Assembly: GCA_963576735.1 (NCBI GenBank)
Contig: OY755176.1
Location: 19,081,423 to 19,145,422, forward strand
Reading direction: 5' to 3'
Source: Bedellia somnulentella
Lineage: Eukaryota > Arthropoda > Insecta > Lepidoptera > Bedelliidae
Length of the DNA: 64,000 nucleotides
The translations under genes and the position numbers were made by a program. The notes beneath the pieces were generated by a model. That model was not told the origin of the DNA, ran no database searches, and saw nothing but the letters and a program-made list of their open reading frames with translations. Below, in pieces: positions 33,740 through 44,776 of the stretch; position 1 is the first letter of the stretch; the number at the start of each line of letters is the position of its first letter.

Positions 33740-33993
33740 TGCCATGTAGTGCCGGCTTACAATATTACCTACTACCCTTTTCTACCAAAGGATGCCGTAG
33801 GAGGCAACTAAAGGTATGGGGCTTTTTAAGTGAGTTTTATGCGATGCGGTTTTGGACTCGTCACTAACGATACTATTCTTTCTACCATCCTCTCCCTTAT
33901 CAATTTCCAAATGTGGCTGAGGAATTTCTCATCGCAAAGCTCTGGCTGCCCCGTTTAGGGATTTATAGCCGTAAGTATATGTATGTATGTATG
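33740..33993 (+). repeat. Rep-B copy in tandem with the previous one
   Basis: Older, diverged copy (GTGCCGGCTTACAATATTAC). The flanks TAAAATAACTAT and CAAAATAATCAT could be a worn target duplication. Confidence 0.75.
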
Positions 33994-34289
33994 CAAAATA
34001 ATCATGAATTACACATCACTTTGAACGTACAGAATTTTACTATCCACATCAAAACATATCGACTAATAACTCAAGATAGGGATCCACTGTTAATCCAACC
34101 ATACTCTGATATTTAATCCCTTTTACATATAAATTTCGGGATAATTTGACGTTTATTAGTTCTGAGTCACTCGATAGTTTTATAAGGCAACGATAGCTAG
34201 CTAGCTTAGTACAAGATAATTCACCCACATTCCTTCTTCAAATAACAAGCGATTATTAATGGAATACTTTAAACTCAAACCCATAGTAA
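33994..34289. other. No recognised feature
   Basis: AT-rich, no supported gene or repeat. Confidence 0.4.
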
Positions 34290-34364
34290 ATTAATGAATG
34301 AAAGAAAACATTTGTTTATTGTAACAAGTAATTGAATTCTTAGGTACAAACTTAGTAATACAAG
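34290..34364 (-). mobile_element. LINE 3' tail
   Basis: Minus strand: AATAAACAAATGTTTTCTTT CATTCATT, related to the tail at 13010; a Rep-B copy is inserted in it. Confidence 0.45.
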
Positions 34365-34597
34365 CTGTGTAGTGTCGGCTTAGAATAGCACTACCCCATT
34401 TCTTCCGGTGGGTGTACGTAAAAGGCAACTAACGGTATCGGGGCTTTTTAAGGGATTTTTGGGCGATGCGGTTGAAGAACCATCACCAACAATCTTTATT
34501 TTGCCATCTTTTCCCCACGCAACTTCCAAAAGTGGCTGAGGAATTTTTGATTCCTTAGCTCTGGCTACCCCTTCTAGGGATTTATGGCCGTAAGTAT
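34365..34597 (+). repeat. Full Rep-B copy with 10 bp target duplication
   Basis: GTAATACAAG lies at 34355-34364 and 34598-34607; short tail with one TATG. Confidence 0.9.
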
Positions 34598-34651
34598 GTA
34601 ATACAAGGACACAATAAAAATATTCTAAAAACTCAAATTCTAACAGCTGAT

Positions 34652-34967
34652 GTACTAAAACTTCTGAAAATCACGTGGAACATCATTGTCAGCCGATGTT
34701 CAGAGTACCCACGTTGTGCTTGGAAAGTGTACTCACTTGATAGGGGCAGGCCTATCGCCGTTTTGTAAGAATACACTGTCACATGACTAAGTACAACTCA
34801 GCCATATGGGTTTCCTCAAGATTGTTTCCCTTACCGTTAACAACCACGATAAATTAACCACACACATATTTTTTTATAGACAATATGATGTTGGCCCGAC
34901 CCGGAATTTTAACCCACATCGTCGACACGATAAGCAATGTTCTACCCACCGAGCTATCACAGTTGTT
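34652..34967 (-). repeat. Rep-A SINE, tail missing
   Basis: From TACTAAAACTTCTGAAAATC to GTTCTACCCACCGAGCTATC; both promoter-like boxes are recognisable. Confidence 0.8.
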
Positions 34968-35050
34968 AAAATTATTAAGATCAAAATAATTTAAATAAAC
35001 TGAAAAACTATACACGATCATTTGTAAATATTATAAGTAATATTTATTTT

Positions 35051-35222
35051 TCATACATACTCACGGCTATAAGTTCCAAAAGGGGTAGCCAAAGCTTGAG
35101 AATCTGAAATACCTTACCCAGTTTTGGAAGTCGAGTGGGGAAAAGATGGTATAATAAAGCATGTTATCCAACATTGACCAACAATTGATCTCAAAGCCTT
35201 GAAACCCTTAGTCGATAATTCT
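35051..35222 (-). repeat. Rep-B, diverged and deleted
   Basis: CATACATACTCACGGC to CCTTAGTCGAT, with the GGTCTCCAACCGC box reduced. Confidence 0.6.
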
Positions 35223-35256
35223 TACATAATTCGTATAAATGTAAATTTTGTTTGAA

Positions 35257-35523
35257 TATATCGCACTCTCAGAACAAAAGAGGCTCAAGTCCGAAAATAG
35301 TCATATTGAGTTACAATCATAGAGAGGCATAAAAAAGTATGCTCTATCCGATGGATATTCAAACAAAGGCACTTATTGTTAATAAAAACAGGAAAGCGAA
35401 TTTTCCGTCCCTAAAACAATAAGTGCCTTTGTTTCAGAACATACTTTTTTATGCCTCTCTATGATTGTAACTCAAAGTCACTATTTTTGGACTTGAGCCT
35501 CTTTCGTTCTGAGAGTGCGATAT
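35257..35523. mobile_element. 267 bp palindromic MITE
   Basis: Arms of about 120 bp begin ATATCGCACTCTCAGAAC and meet around a short core (AATAAAAACAGGAAAGCG). TA is present at both outer ends, which suits a Tc1/mariner-type MITE. Strong hairpin potential. Confidence 0.8.
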
Positions 35524-36061
35524 GTACGATGTATCACTAGAATATACGATATTGATAACTTGTCACTCTGTATCATTCTCCACCCAACCAATAACCCTGA
35601 AAGATAAAACAAAAACAATAGTCATTGTACCTGAGTGAAACCCAATAAGTTTATTGTCATTTACTCAGCAGTCAGTCGCTTGCTAGATAGATAGATTGTT
35701 ATAGATTATTCTAATCTCCTGCCAGACTCAACTGAAGGTCGTCCGTAGACCCCAGACCGAAGTTAATTGTATATTTTGTTCCTTTGTTTCGTAAAAGCTA
35801 TTTACCTTGCGTATTTTCACGGCTATCAATTCCAAAAAGGAGTACCTAGCGGTTCTTAATTCAAAATTTCTCTGCCAATTATGTTAATCTAATCTTCTAA
35901 TGGGGGAAATAGTAAAAAAAGGAAAGTAATTCATGGGTCTCCAATCAAATCACGAAAACAATCACTGAAAAAGCTCCGAATTCTAATTCGCCTCCTACAG
36001 CATGTTAAATCATACCCAAATGGTTCAACTTTGGTGTTATAAAAAGTTATATTCCATAAAA
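35524..36061 (-). repeat. Unannotated DNA and degenerate Rep-B
   Basis: 35811-36005 keeps traces of Rep-B (TTCACGGCTATCAATTCC, CATGGGTCTCCAATC). The rest shows nothing recognisable. Confidence 0.4.
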
Positions 36062-36308
36062 AAGCTGTATAGTATTGGCTTAAAATTGCCCACCACATCT
36101 CTTGTCGTTGGTGTTTGTAAGAGGTGGCTACGGGCATATTTAATTTTTAAGTGATTTCTGTTCGATGTGGTTGGAGACCCATCACCAAAAACTTTTGCTT
36201 TACAATCTTTCCCCACTCAACTTCCAAATATAACTAAAGATTTTCTTAAATTTGAAGCTCTGGCTACCCCTTCTAGGGTCTTATAGCGGCGAGTTCATGT
36301 ATGTATGT
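36062..36308 (+). repeat. Rep-B copy, diverged
   Basis: AAGCTGTATAGTATTGGCTT to GTATGTATGT, full length but with many changes. Confidence 0.7.
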
Positions 36309-36527
36309 AAAAAAGGCACCACAATATCTGCAAGTATTTCTATATTTATTGTATCTTTCAAAGCCACCACAGTCCAAATTTCGCAGAAGTCGTTTGGTAT
36401 TACCTATGGTAATGTACTTTCTAAAACCAAATTATTTGACCTTTTATTAAAAGAGACGCTGACCTACTCGCCTCGAATCTTATAACCTCAGAACAATACG
36501 ATTTTTAAATTTCAGATATTTTACTTA

Positions 36528-36640
36528 CTAACATACTCAAGACCGTTGTTCCCATTAGGTAGACAGAGACTATAGATCGCCACTTTATACGATCTTGACA
36601 AAACTGTCTTGCTTCTGTCAGAGTCATCATCATCATACAT
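36528..36640 (-). mobile_element. LINE 3' tail
   Basis: Inverted relative of 335-564: CATTAGGTAGACAGAGACTA, TAGATCGCCACTTTATACGA and TCTTGACAAA. Confidence 0.5.
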
Positions 36641-37052
36641 GCTGTTTTATTACTTTACCTACAGACTTTCACCTTCGTAAGAACGCTTTCAAAGGGATAT
36701 ATTTTAAAACGTATTCATTATTTTCATAAAAAGCAATTTAGCAAAGAAAATTGCTTCCCAAATTATTTGTCAACAACTTGATTGTGGCGTTTTAGGGTTC
36801 TGTCTCTAATCTAAAACAGAGAGAATTTTCATTTCCTTCCCTCATTTTTATAAAAAAATAATTAAATGTCAAATCTATTTTATGAATTGCTTCGCAATGG
36901 AAAAACAATCTGTTTAAGAGGATAAATGCCCTCACTTCCCCATCGGGAGTTAAAGACTTGAATCGAAATTTAATTTACTTTTAACCCCAGCTGTGTAACA
37001 TTTTCTCGTTATATTTTGGCAATGCATATTTTCGAAAATATTAAATAGTATG
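36641..37052. other. No recognised feature
   Basis: AT-rich, no supported gene or repeat. Confidence 0.4.
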
Positions 37053-37209
37053 TTCATACACACACTCACGGCAATAAATCCCAAAAAGGGGTAGCCAGAG
37101 CTTTAGAGCTGGAAGCTCTTCAACCACATTTGGAAATTGAAAGGGGACATGGTAGAAATAAAGTATTGTTGTCGCTTCTTTACATTCTAAGCCGGCACTA
37201 CACGGCTAG
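37053..37209 (-). repeat. Rep-B copy with internal deletion
   Basis: Both ends are present, the middle with the GGAGACC box is lost (about 90 bp). Confidence 0.65.
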
Positions 37210-37375
37210 TATGACTAGTAGGTGTGATCGTATATTTATGAAAACTGATAGTTACCTAAAAATCTGTAATTTGAACACCATTTAAACCTCTTCGTTACTT
37301 TTTCTCAAGGTTATAAATTCCTAAAGTGGTGACCGGATCTGGGATGATTGGTAATAGATTAATAATTAGAAAGTA

Positions 37376-37622
37376 TGCTGTGTAGTGTCGGCTTAGAATA
37401 GCACTACCCCATTTCTTCCGGTGGGTGTACGTAAGAGGCGACTCACGGTATAGGGGCTATTAAGGGATTTTTGGGCGATGCGGTTGGAGACCCATCACCA
37501 ACAACCTTTATTTTACCATCATTTCCCCACTCAACTTTCCAAAAGTGGCTGAGGAATTTTTAATTCCTTAGCTCTGGCTACCCCTTTTAGGGATTTATAG
37601 CCGTGAGTATATGTATGTATGT
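37376..37622 (+). repeat. Full Rep-B copy
   Basis: Near-consensus, from TGCTGTGTAGTGTCGGCTTA to (TATG)n TAAG. Confidence 0.85.
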
Positions 37623-37929
37623 AAGATTTGTAAATTCAACAGTCGACAAAGTTGAACAGATAGAGAGCATGAAACGCCCTATACCTTTAAACTACTTTAT
37701 AAATTGGAGTGGATCTTGTTTTTTCAATTCTCTCGGGGCATTCTCGTCAATGCTCAAGTTGATTTTACGATAGGGAGTCGGTTATTGACAAATAAAGAGT
37801 AACAAAAAAAAACAATATACGGAAGATGTTGTTTGAAAAGAAGACTTATACTTATATTGTTGTGAGAAACGAACCAAGTTATGTTAAAAATAATTTAAGG
37901 TAAGCTTAAACTATTGTATTACAGGCTAA

Positions 37930-38146
37930 GGGCCAGTTTTTTGATCTTTAGTTAAAAATATAACCATTTGTTACATTGACTATAGTTAAATGACTAACCA
38001 GTAGTCAAATCGTAAATCCATTTTGGTTCGATATTTGACATTAGTTACTCTAACCACGGGTCAAAAAATGTATTTTGCTGACATCTAACTAATAGTTACG
38101 ATATTTAACAAATTGTTGAGTTAACCACGGATCAAAAAACTGGCCC
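37930..38146. mobile_element. PIF/Harbinger-type MITE
   Basis: The 217 bp element has terminal repeats GGGCCAGTTTTTTGATC / GATCAAAAAACTGGCCC and TAA on each side (37927-37929, 38147-38149). A TWA target and GGGCC ends are Harbinger traits. Internally GTTA/TAAC motifs repeat in both orientations. Confidence 0.8.
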
Positions 38147-38217
38147 TAAGGTGAGTAAAGTATTTTACCGCCAGACGCAGCATTTTTTTTACTCTTCAAT
38201 CATAATAATAATAATAA

Positions 38218-38571
38218 GCATAAACGTTCACGCCGAATATCCCCGAAGGGGTTGGCAGAGGTACTAATACTTCTGAACATCACGTGACTTTGTCACCTGG
38301 TGTTCAGAGTACCCACGTTTTGCATGGACAGTGTACTCACGTGATAGGGGGCAGGCCTATCGCCGTTTTGTACGAATACACTGTCACATGACTAAGTACA
38401 ACTCAGCCATGTGGGTTTTCTCACGATGTTTTCCCTCACCGTTAACAACCTTGATAAATTAACCACACTTATGTCTTTAGAAAAGACAAATTGGTGTAGG
38501 CCCGACCCGGGATTCGAACACTAGTCGCTTGAACGTCAACCGGTGTTCTACCCACTGAGCTATCACGTTGT
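38218..38571 (-). repeat. Nearly full Rep-A SINE
   Basis: Close to consensus; its 3' side abuts an AAT array (38201-38217) and its head ends CCCACTGAGCTATCACGTTG. Confidence 0.88.
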
Positions 38572-38763
38572 CTATCAATTGGAAAATATTAATAAGTTTG
38601 TATAATTTTGCTAGACTGTAACAGCCTTGTTATAAGTAGCTCAATGGTCTCCATGATTTCATTTGTATAATGATCATATTTATTTTGAATTGAGAACAAA
38701 ATAGGCAAGTTCATGTTGTCGATCCAATGATATATTTAATATGCGTATGTTAATAAAAGCAGT

Positions 38764-39014
38764 TTGCCGTGTAGTGCCGGCTTAGAATGTCGCTACCCCT
38801 TTCTACCCACGGGTGTCGTAAGAGGCGACTAAGGGTATCGGGGCTTTTTATTGGATTTTTGGGCGATGCGGTTGGAGACCCGTCACCAAAAACCTTTATT
38901 TTACCGCCTTTTCCCCACTCCACTTTCCAAAAGTGGCTGAGGAACTTCTAGTTCCTTAGCTCTGGCTACCCCTTCTAGGGATTTATAGCCGTGAGTATAT
39001 GTATGTATGTATGT
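38764..39014 (+). repeat. Full Rep-B copy
   Basis: Near-identical to the subtype at 32362 (GTCGCTACCCCTTTCTACCC), so the two probably share a recent source. Confidence 0.85.
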
Positions 39015-39149
39015 AATTTCGTTCTTGCAACTGGTGTTCATCGCTTAGTAATAAGTAAGTGCTTGGAACTTTATATGACTAACTTTGCTAGTAACTTAGT
39101 TCCTCTGACATGACTTCGGGGGTACTTAGCGTGATTGTAATTACTATTT

Positions 39150-39262
39150 AATGTGTAGTGTCTATGTAGAATAGCACGAATCCTTTTCTTCCCGCGGGTG
39201 TAGGAGTGATGGCAGGTATGGGGGCTATTGGGCTTTTTAAATTATTGTTGGACGATGTCAAA
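39150..39262 (+). repeat. Rep-B front fragment
   Basis: GTGTAGTGTCTATGTAGAAT to GGACGATGT; the next Rep-B copy is inserted right after its GATG box. Confidence 0.6.
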
Positions 39263-39520
39263 GTAGTGCTGTGTAGTGTCGGTTTAGAATACCACTACCC
39301 CAATTCTTCCGGCGGGTGTACGTAAGAGGCGACTAACGGTATTGGGGCTTTAAAGGATTTTTTGGGCGATGTGGTTGGAGACCCATCACCAACAACCTTT
39401 AATTTACCATCTTTTCCCCACTTAACTTTCCAAAAGTGGCTGAGGAAATCCTGATATCTTAGCTCTGGCTACCCCATCTAGGGATTTATAGCCGTGAGTA
39501 TATGTATGTATGTATGTACA
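39263..39520 (+). repeat. Full Rep-B copy inserted in an older Rep-B
   Basis: ATGTCAAA lies at 39255-39262 and 39521-39528 as target duplication. Confidence 0.85.
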
Positions 39521-39528
39521 ATGTCAAA

Positions 39529-39926
39529 AAAAAAAGTCAAAAAGTTGATTTTTCAAAATTAATATAGATACTAACATTTTTAGAACGTCAAAATTTTAAA
39601 TATATCATTAATCCGTTGCTTCGGAAGGTGATCGTAAAGAGAAGAAGCAACAAAGAAACTCTTTACATTAACATTTTGGGTTTAACCAAACAAAACGCAA
39701 GTTTGATATACCTAATTAAATTAAACTGTCCATCACTAAAAACCAATCACATAACGGAGAAGAATAATCCTCACCAGACAATTATTCCTGGGAATAACAA
39801 GGGAAGACTTATAGCTTTACGGACACGGTCATGTGTGCGTTGGGTCCTTAACGTTTAAAATTTTTTAACACTGTAGTAAGATTTTTTTAAAAGCATTGCT
39901 TTAATTACCTTTTTAAATGATGCCAC
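39529..39926. other. No recognised gene
   Basis: An 80-codon frame at 39616-39858 has a non-ATG start and no motif I recognise; I do not support it as a gene. Confidence 0.35.
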
Positions 39927-40350
39927 AGGCAATTCCAATATGCGGTTGGAGACCCATCACCAACGATTGTTATTTGACAAATTGAATTTTTCTAATTTTG
40001 TTCTGGCTACACTCAAGTCTCGAACGAATACCTGGTGTTCAGAGTACCCACGTTTTACTTGGACAGTGTACTCACGTGATAGAGGGCAGGCCTATCGCCG
40101 TTTTGTACGTACGAATGTCACATGAATAAGTACAACTCAGCCATGTGGATTTCCTCACGATGTTTTCCCTCATTGTTAACAACCATGATATTAAATGACA
40201 TGAATTAACCACACATATGTTTTTCGAAAAGACAAATTGGTGTAGGCCCGACCCGGGATTAGAACAAAAGTCGTCTGCACGATAAGCGGTGTTCTACCCA
40301 CTGAGCTACACCTCTCAGGGATTTATAGTCGTGAGTATATGTATGTATGT
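39927..40350 (+). repeat. Rep-B remnant split by a Rep-A SINE
   Basis: ATGCGGTTGGAGACCCATCA (39939) and the tail GGGATTTATAGTCGTGAGTA (from 40318) belong to Rep-B. Between them 40030-40309 is an inverted Rep-A with a complete tRNA-like head. Confidence 0.75.
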
Positions 40351-40621
40351 CCAATTACTATATTTCAAGTAGTGCTCTGTAGACAAAAGCAAAAGAACCT
40401 TTTGTTCCGCCCTTTCATTACAGAACAATCAGAATTCTCATATTTTCTTAAACATTGTAGATTTGAAACTGTACTTACACGGGTAAGTTCACAAAAATAG
40501 GCCAACTATTATGCTCACGATCAACGCAGATTAAACAAGAGAAACTGCTGAAATTACGAGGCATTTTAAGTTTCTAATAATACTTTCACTTGGTCTATAA
40601 ATAGTAGTCTGTGTAATCTTG
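40351..40621. other. No recognised feature
   Basis: AT-rich, no supported gene or repeat. Confidence 0.4.
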
Positions 40622-41750
40622 TGCCGTGTAGTGTCGGCTTAGAATAGCACTACCCAATTTCTACCCGTGGGTGATCGTAAGAGGCGACTAAGGGTATAGG
40701 GTGTGCCTACACTCAGCGGGACCCCCTACCCTAAAACGATATGAGTATGTCTAGGATTTAGTTCCAAATTAGTTCTATCAAATGCAGTCAAAATTTGATT
40801 TTGTTCCGTCAAAATGGAAGAAGGGCGTTGGTTTTAATTCGACCTCCAGCCAGCGGGACACTTTTTATTTATAGGTCACAGGAACTTCAAATGGGTGTCA
40901 AACTTTAGTTCTACTTTCATTTATTCCGATCTAAGTGAAAACGGTGTTCTAGCGTAAATAACTACAAAAATAACAAGGTTCAAAAGACCTCCAGCCAGCG
41001 GCCAACTTTTTTCAATGATGCTGTGGGAACCTAAAAGTTACATCAATCTCTTCCCTTTGTTTTGTTCTACTCTGAAAACCTATAATTACTAAATTGTGAA
41101 AATATGTATTTAACTGTATAAATAAAAAACATACTTGAAGGTTTTTGTTTTTCATTGTTAACTATTAAAAGATAAAATAGAAGCATTTAAAACCGATAAT
41201 CGAGTAGAACTAAACAAAGGGAAGAGATTGATGTAACTTTTAGGTTCCCACAGCATCATTGAAAAAAGTTGGCCGCTGGCTGGAGGTTCTTTTGAACCTT
41301 GTTATTTTTGTAATTATTTACGCTAGAACACCGTTTTCACTTAGATCGGAATAAATGAAAGTAGAACTAAAGTTTGACACCCATTTGAAGTTCCTGTGAC
41401 CTATAAATAAAAAGTGTCCCGCTGGCTGGAGGTCGAATTAAAACCAACGCCCTTCTTCCATTTTGACGGAACAAAATCAAATTTTGACTGCATTTGATAG
41501 AACTAATTTGGAACTAAATCCTAGACATACTCATATCGTTTTAGGATAGGGGGTCCCGCTGAGTGTAGGCACACGGGTATAGGGGCTTTTAAGTGATTTT
41601 TGGGCGATGTGGTTGGAGACCCATCACCAAAAACGTTTATTATTATCATCTTTTCCCCAATCAACTTCCAAAAGTGGCTGAGGAATTTATCATTCCAAAG
41701 CTCTGGCTACCCGTTAAGGGATTTATAGCCGTGAGTAGTATGTATACATA
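40622..41750 (+). repeat. Rep-B copy split by a foldback transposon
   Basis: The front (GTGCCGTGTAGTGTCGGCTT) ends at GGGTATAGG 40692-40700, and the repeat resumes with the duplicated GGGTATAGG at 41575. Removing the insert restores a continuous Rep-B. Confidence 0.85.
40701..41574. mobile_element. 874 bp foldback transposon, Mutator-like
   Basis: Left arm 40701-41072 and right arm 41202-41574 are about 372 bp inverted repeats with very few differences, around a 129 bp AT-rich loop. Ends are GTGTGCCTACACTCAGCGGG. The 9 bp target duplication GGGTATAGG and the very long arms fit a non-autonomous Mutator-like (MULE) element. There is no coding capacity. Inside each arm CCTCCAGCCAGCGG occurs twice. 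Confidence 0.88.
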
Positions 41751-41929
41751 CATATACAACAACAACAAATACAACTATTATCCATTGATTTACTTTATTT
41801 TAAATACATATAAATCTATATTATATATAAAAGAAAGTGGTGTTACTTACACTATTTATAACTCAAGAACGGATGAACCGATCTGGCTGAAAATTGATGG
41901 AGAAGTAGCTTAGAACCAGGAAAAGGACA

Positions 41930-43179
41930 CTCAGAAAATTTTGCGAAAATAAAAAAAAAAGTTCTATGGGTAAAAATGTTTTTATTAAATCTTTTCAAAG
42001 TACTCTCCACCAACATTCGAAACACTGTTTCCAGTCCGCCGCAGACACCTCATTTACAGCCCGCTGAAACGCTGACAGTGCATCTTCCGGCGATGAAAAT
42101 TGTATCCCTTTGAGTTGATTTTTTATTTTAGGGAATAAAAAGAAGTCACACGGTGCCAGGTCAGGGCTGTAAGGAGGGTGACCCAAGAGTTTGACCGGCG
42201 TGCTGTTCAGGAAGTCCGTCGTTTTGAGCGCGGTGTGAGCGGGCGCGTTGTCGTGGTGAAGCAGTAACCCGCGGAGCCCTGTGTTTGGTCGATTGTTGCT
42301 CACAACTGAGAAAACTACTGGCAAGCATTTAGTAGTATACCAGTCTGCGTTAATACTTCTTTGATCTTGTAAAGTTATTGACACCAAATAGCCAGTCATA
42401 TTGAAAAAACTTGCGATCAAAATCTTCCCACCGCTTCTAGATCTCTTCACTTTGGTAGGGGTCGCTTCGTTTTGAAATACCCAAACCGTCGACTGGCGCT
42501 TCGTTTCTGGATCGTATTGATAAATCCAGGACTCATCACCTGTAACGATGTCGTAAACACGCCGAGACGAGCCAGCATCAAATTTATTAATCATATCACG
42601 ACACCATTCCACCCGGGCCTGTTTCTGTACCTCGGTGAGGTTGTGTGGCACCCAGCGTGAAACTATCCTCCTCACGTGAAGATGTTCGTGTAAAATCTCA
42701 TGAACGCTTCCCGATCTAATCTGCATAATGTGTTGAATCTCTAGATACGTTATTCGCCTATTGTCATGAATTAAACTTTTCACATCCACCACGTTTTCAT
42801 CCGTAACAGCCGTTAGAGGGCGACCACTTCTTTCTTCATCCCGCAAAGTTAATCGACCACGCTTGAATTCGTTATACCAACGATACACGGTTGCCTTGGA
42901 AGGCCCTTCATCCATAAACGCCATTTGAAGTCTATCGTATGATTCGTCTGGTTTTAAGCGACATTTGAAATCGTAAAAAATCATAGCGCGAAAATGTTCC
43001 CGGCTCAGATTATTTTTTCAGTAAGACACGACAATTTAAAATATCTCGTAAAAAATAAAGAGGGAAATTTTAAAATTGGAACGTACCTTTTTTTATTTAT
43101 AAAGACTCATATTTTCAGTATACATTACAACCGGCCAGTGTTTCATACATGAAAACCTTTTTTCGCAATACTTTCTGAG
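41930..43179 (-). mobile_element. Mariner transposon, inactive
   Basis: The 1250 bp element has terminal repeats CTCAGAAAATTTTGCGAAAA and CTCAGAAAGTATTGCGAAAA (two mismatches). The expected TA target is no longer visible (CA left, TT right). It sits within a Helitron. Confidence 0.75.
41995..42984 (-). pseudogene. Mariner transposase with damaged ends
   Basis: The 329-codon frame has the complete D,D34D triad: D150 in GDESWIY, D245 in HHDNAPAH, D280 in YSPDLAPCDF. The two helix-turn-helix segments are mostly present. Upstream the frame continues through NNLSREHFRA to a TGA with no ATG. The corresponding ATG of the intact element at 10402 lies in the same sequence context, so here the start codon was lost. 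The C-terminus stops at CFECWWRVL, without the usual RMQKCI...EYFEK end. It is related to, but clearly distinct from, the transposase at 9350-10402. Confidence 0.85.
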
Positions 43180-43481
43180 TTGCCTGGTATCGTAGGGGGT
43201 AAGCAGTAAAAAAAATAACACCATCCGTGCAAAGCCGGGCGGACCACTAGTTAATAATAATTATAGCTTTCTGAATTCCTTCGGCATATATTATAAACTA
43301 TATGTATGCAAGATTTTGATTCAGTAAGTATTTTTGTGGTAAGCATTATCAATAAGTATGCCATGTCGCTACATGACATAACTATACATAGGAAAACTTT
43401 ACTGTGGAAGCTAAGGTAAAGCTTATTTAAATGTATAACACTATAGTTTTTTTTTTTTAATTTGGCGTACCGTGCGCGTGG

Positions 43482-43735
43482 TTGCCGTATAGCGTCGGCT
43501 TAGAAGAGCACTACCCCATTTCTTCCGGTGGGTATACGTAAGAGGCGACTAACGGTAACGGCTTTTTAGGGATTTTTGGGCGATGCGGTTGGAGACCCAT
43601 CACCAACAACCTTTATTTTACCATAATTTCCCCACGAAGCTTTCCAAAAGTGACTGAGGATGTTTTAACTCCTTAGCTCTGGCTACCCCTTCAAGGGATT
43701 TATAGCCTCGAGAATATGTATGTATGTTGTATGTT
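43482..43735 (+). repeat. Full Rep-B copy
   Basis: TTGCCGTATAGCGTCGGCTT to GTATGTATGTTGTATG. Confidence 0.8.
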
Positions 43736-44501
43736 TTATTTGGAAAATAAATATTTCATTTGCTTTGATATTTTTTCTTCCTATAGTTACAAGTTTTAGT
43801 ATTTCACATTCACACACATACAAAAAGATCTATTACTTAAGTGCTTTATTTTACTCAAATCTTGTCTCATCACACAGATCCCAGCAGATCTGAGAAAAAA
43901 AATTTATAATATATAATTGCAGGAATAAAATGCAAACTTTAATATGTTTTTTTAGTGTTTGTTTGTATTTAATATAAAGTATTGGTACCGTTTTTAGAAC
44001 ATGTGCTGTTTCTTAATTACTGTGAATGTTAGCTTTCTTGTGTCGAAAGTTTTTTAGAAACTAGAGTTCTTCTTTTCAATTTATTATTATAAAACTTAGA
44101 AAGGGGCACAACCTCCACCACTTTAGAGTTAAGAAAATGATGCAGTAACCTCGATACGTAAGGTTTAATGGAAAACAAGGTTTAAGTTCCCATGTGTAGG
44201 TAGCCTCTTTTTTATGTTGCCACAAAATCTTTAAGCCATTTACAGACAATATTGTATGTACGCATACCATATAAGTAGACTGTCATTTAAGAACCGAGAG
44301 ACAATGGAATGAAAATGTGTTTAAAGAGTTATTACCGTAGCAAAATCACTTTGAGAAATAAAATGGTTTGGTGTTCTAGGAAGCTGAGGAGTTTATAGCT
44401 TTGATGCTGATTTCTATTAAGTTATTTTAAACTAATGGCTTAAAATATGTGTTTTGGGGAAGAATTTAAGCCCAAAAGAAATATATATGTATCAAAATAA
44501 A
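43736..44501. other. Intergenic stretch downstream of the LCA5-like gene
   Basis: AT-rich with no recognised gene or repeat; lies beyond the proposed polyadenylation signal. Confidence 0.4.
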
Positions 44502-44507
44502 TTTATT
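44502..44507 (-). terminator. Putative polyadenylation signal of LCA5-like gene
   Basis: AATAAA on the minus strand, about 270 bp after the stop codon at 44777. Other AATAAA-like hexamers are common in such AT-rich DNA, so the choice is tentative. Confidence 0.4.
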
Positions 44508-44776
44508 AATATTCAATCCTTCCCACATAATGTAACAATAATTAAAACTGGTTTACAATGCAAACAGCAAACAGAAGTTGACTTATGAAAGCTCAAACTG
44601 AAGCTGAAATTCAGAGGTACTCTATGGAATGTCCACAAACATTAAATGTTAACATTTAAATTATTCCAGAGAGTTTAAAGCTTTCTTGATCAACTTTACC
44701 TAATCTAGATTATAAAGCTCATTTGTCACACCACAATCTACACTCAATAGTACACAAATATTCTCCTCTACATGTA

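Larger units (their letters stand above)
41815..43250 (+). mobile_element. Helitron fragment host of a mariner
   Basis: TCTATATTATATATAAAAGA after A, with the CTCAAGAACGGATGAACCGA and CTGGCTGAAAATTGATGG body; end GCAAAGCCGGGCGGACCACTAG-type with CTAG at 43247-43250 before T. A mariner occupies 41930-43179. Confidence 0.7.

Noticed and set aside
33473..34597. Regularly spaced direct repeats that might suggest an array such as CRISPR
   Set aside because: These are whole Rep-B retroposons of about 245 bp with target duplications, in an intron-bearing animal genome.
39616..39858. 80-codon plus-strand frame
   Set aside because: Non-ATG start, no recognisable domain, no supporting context.
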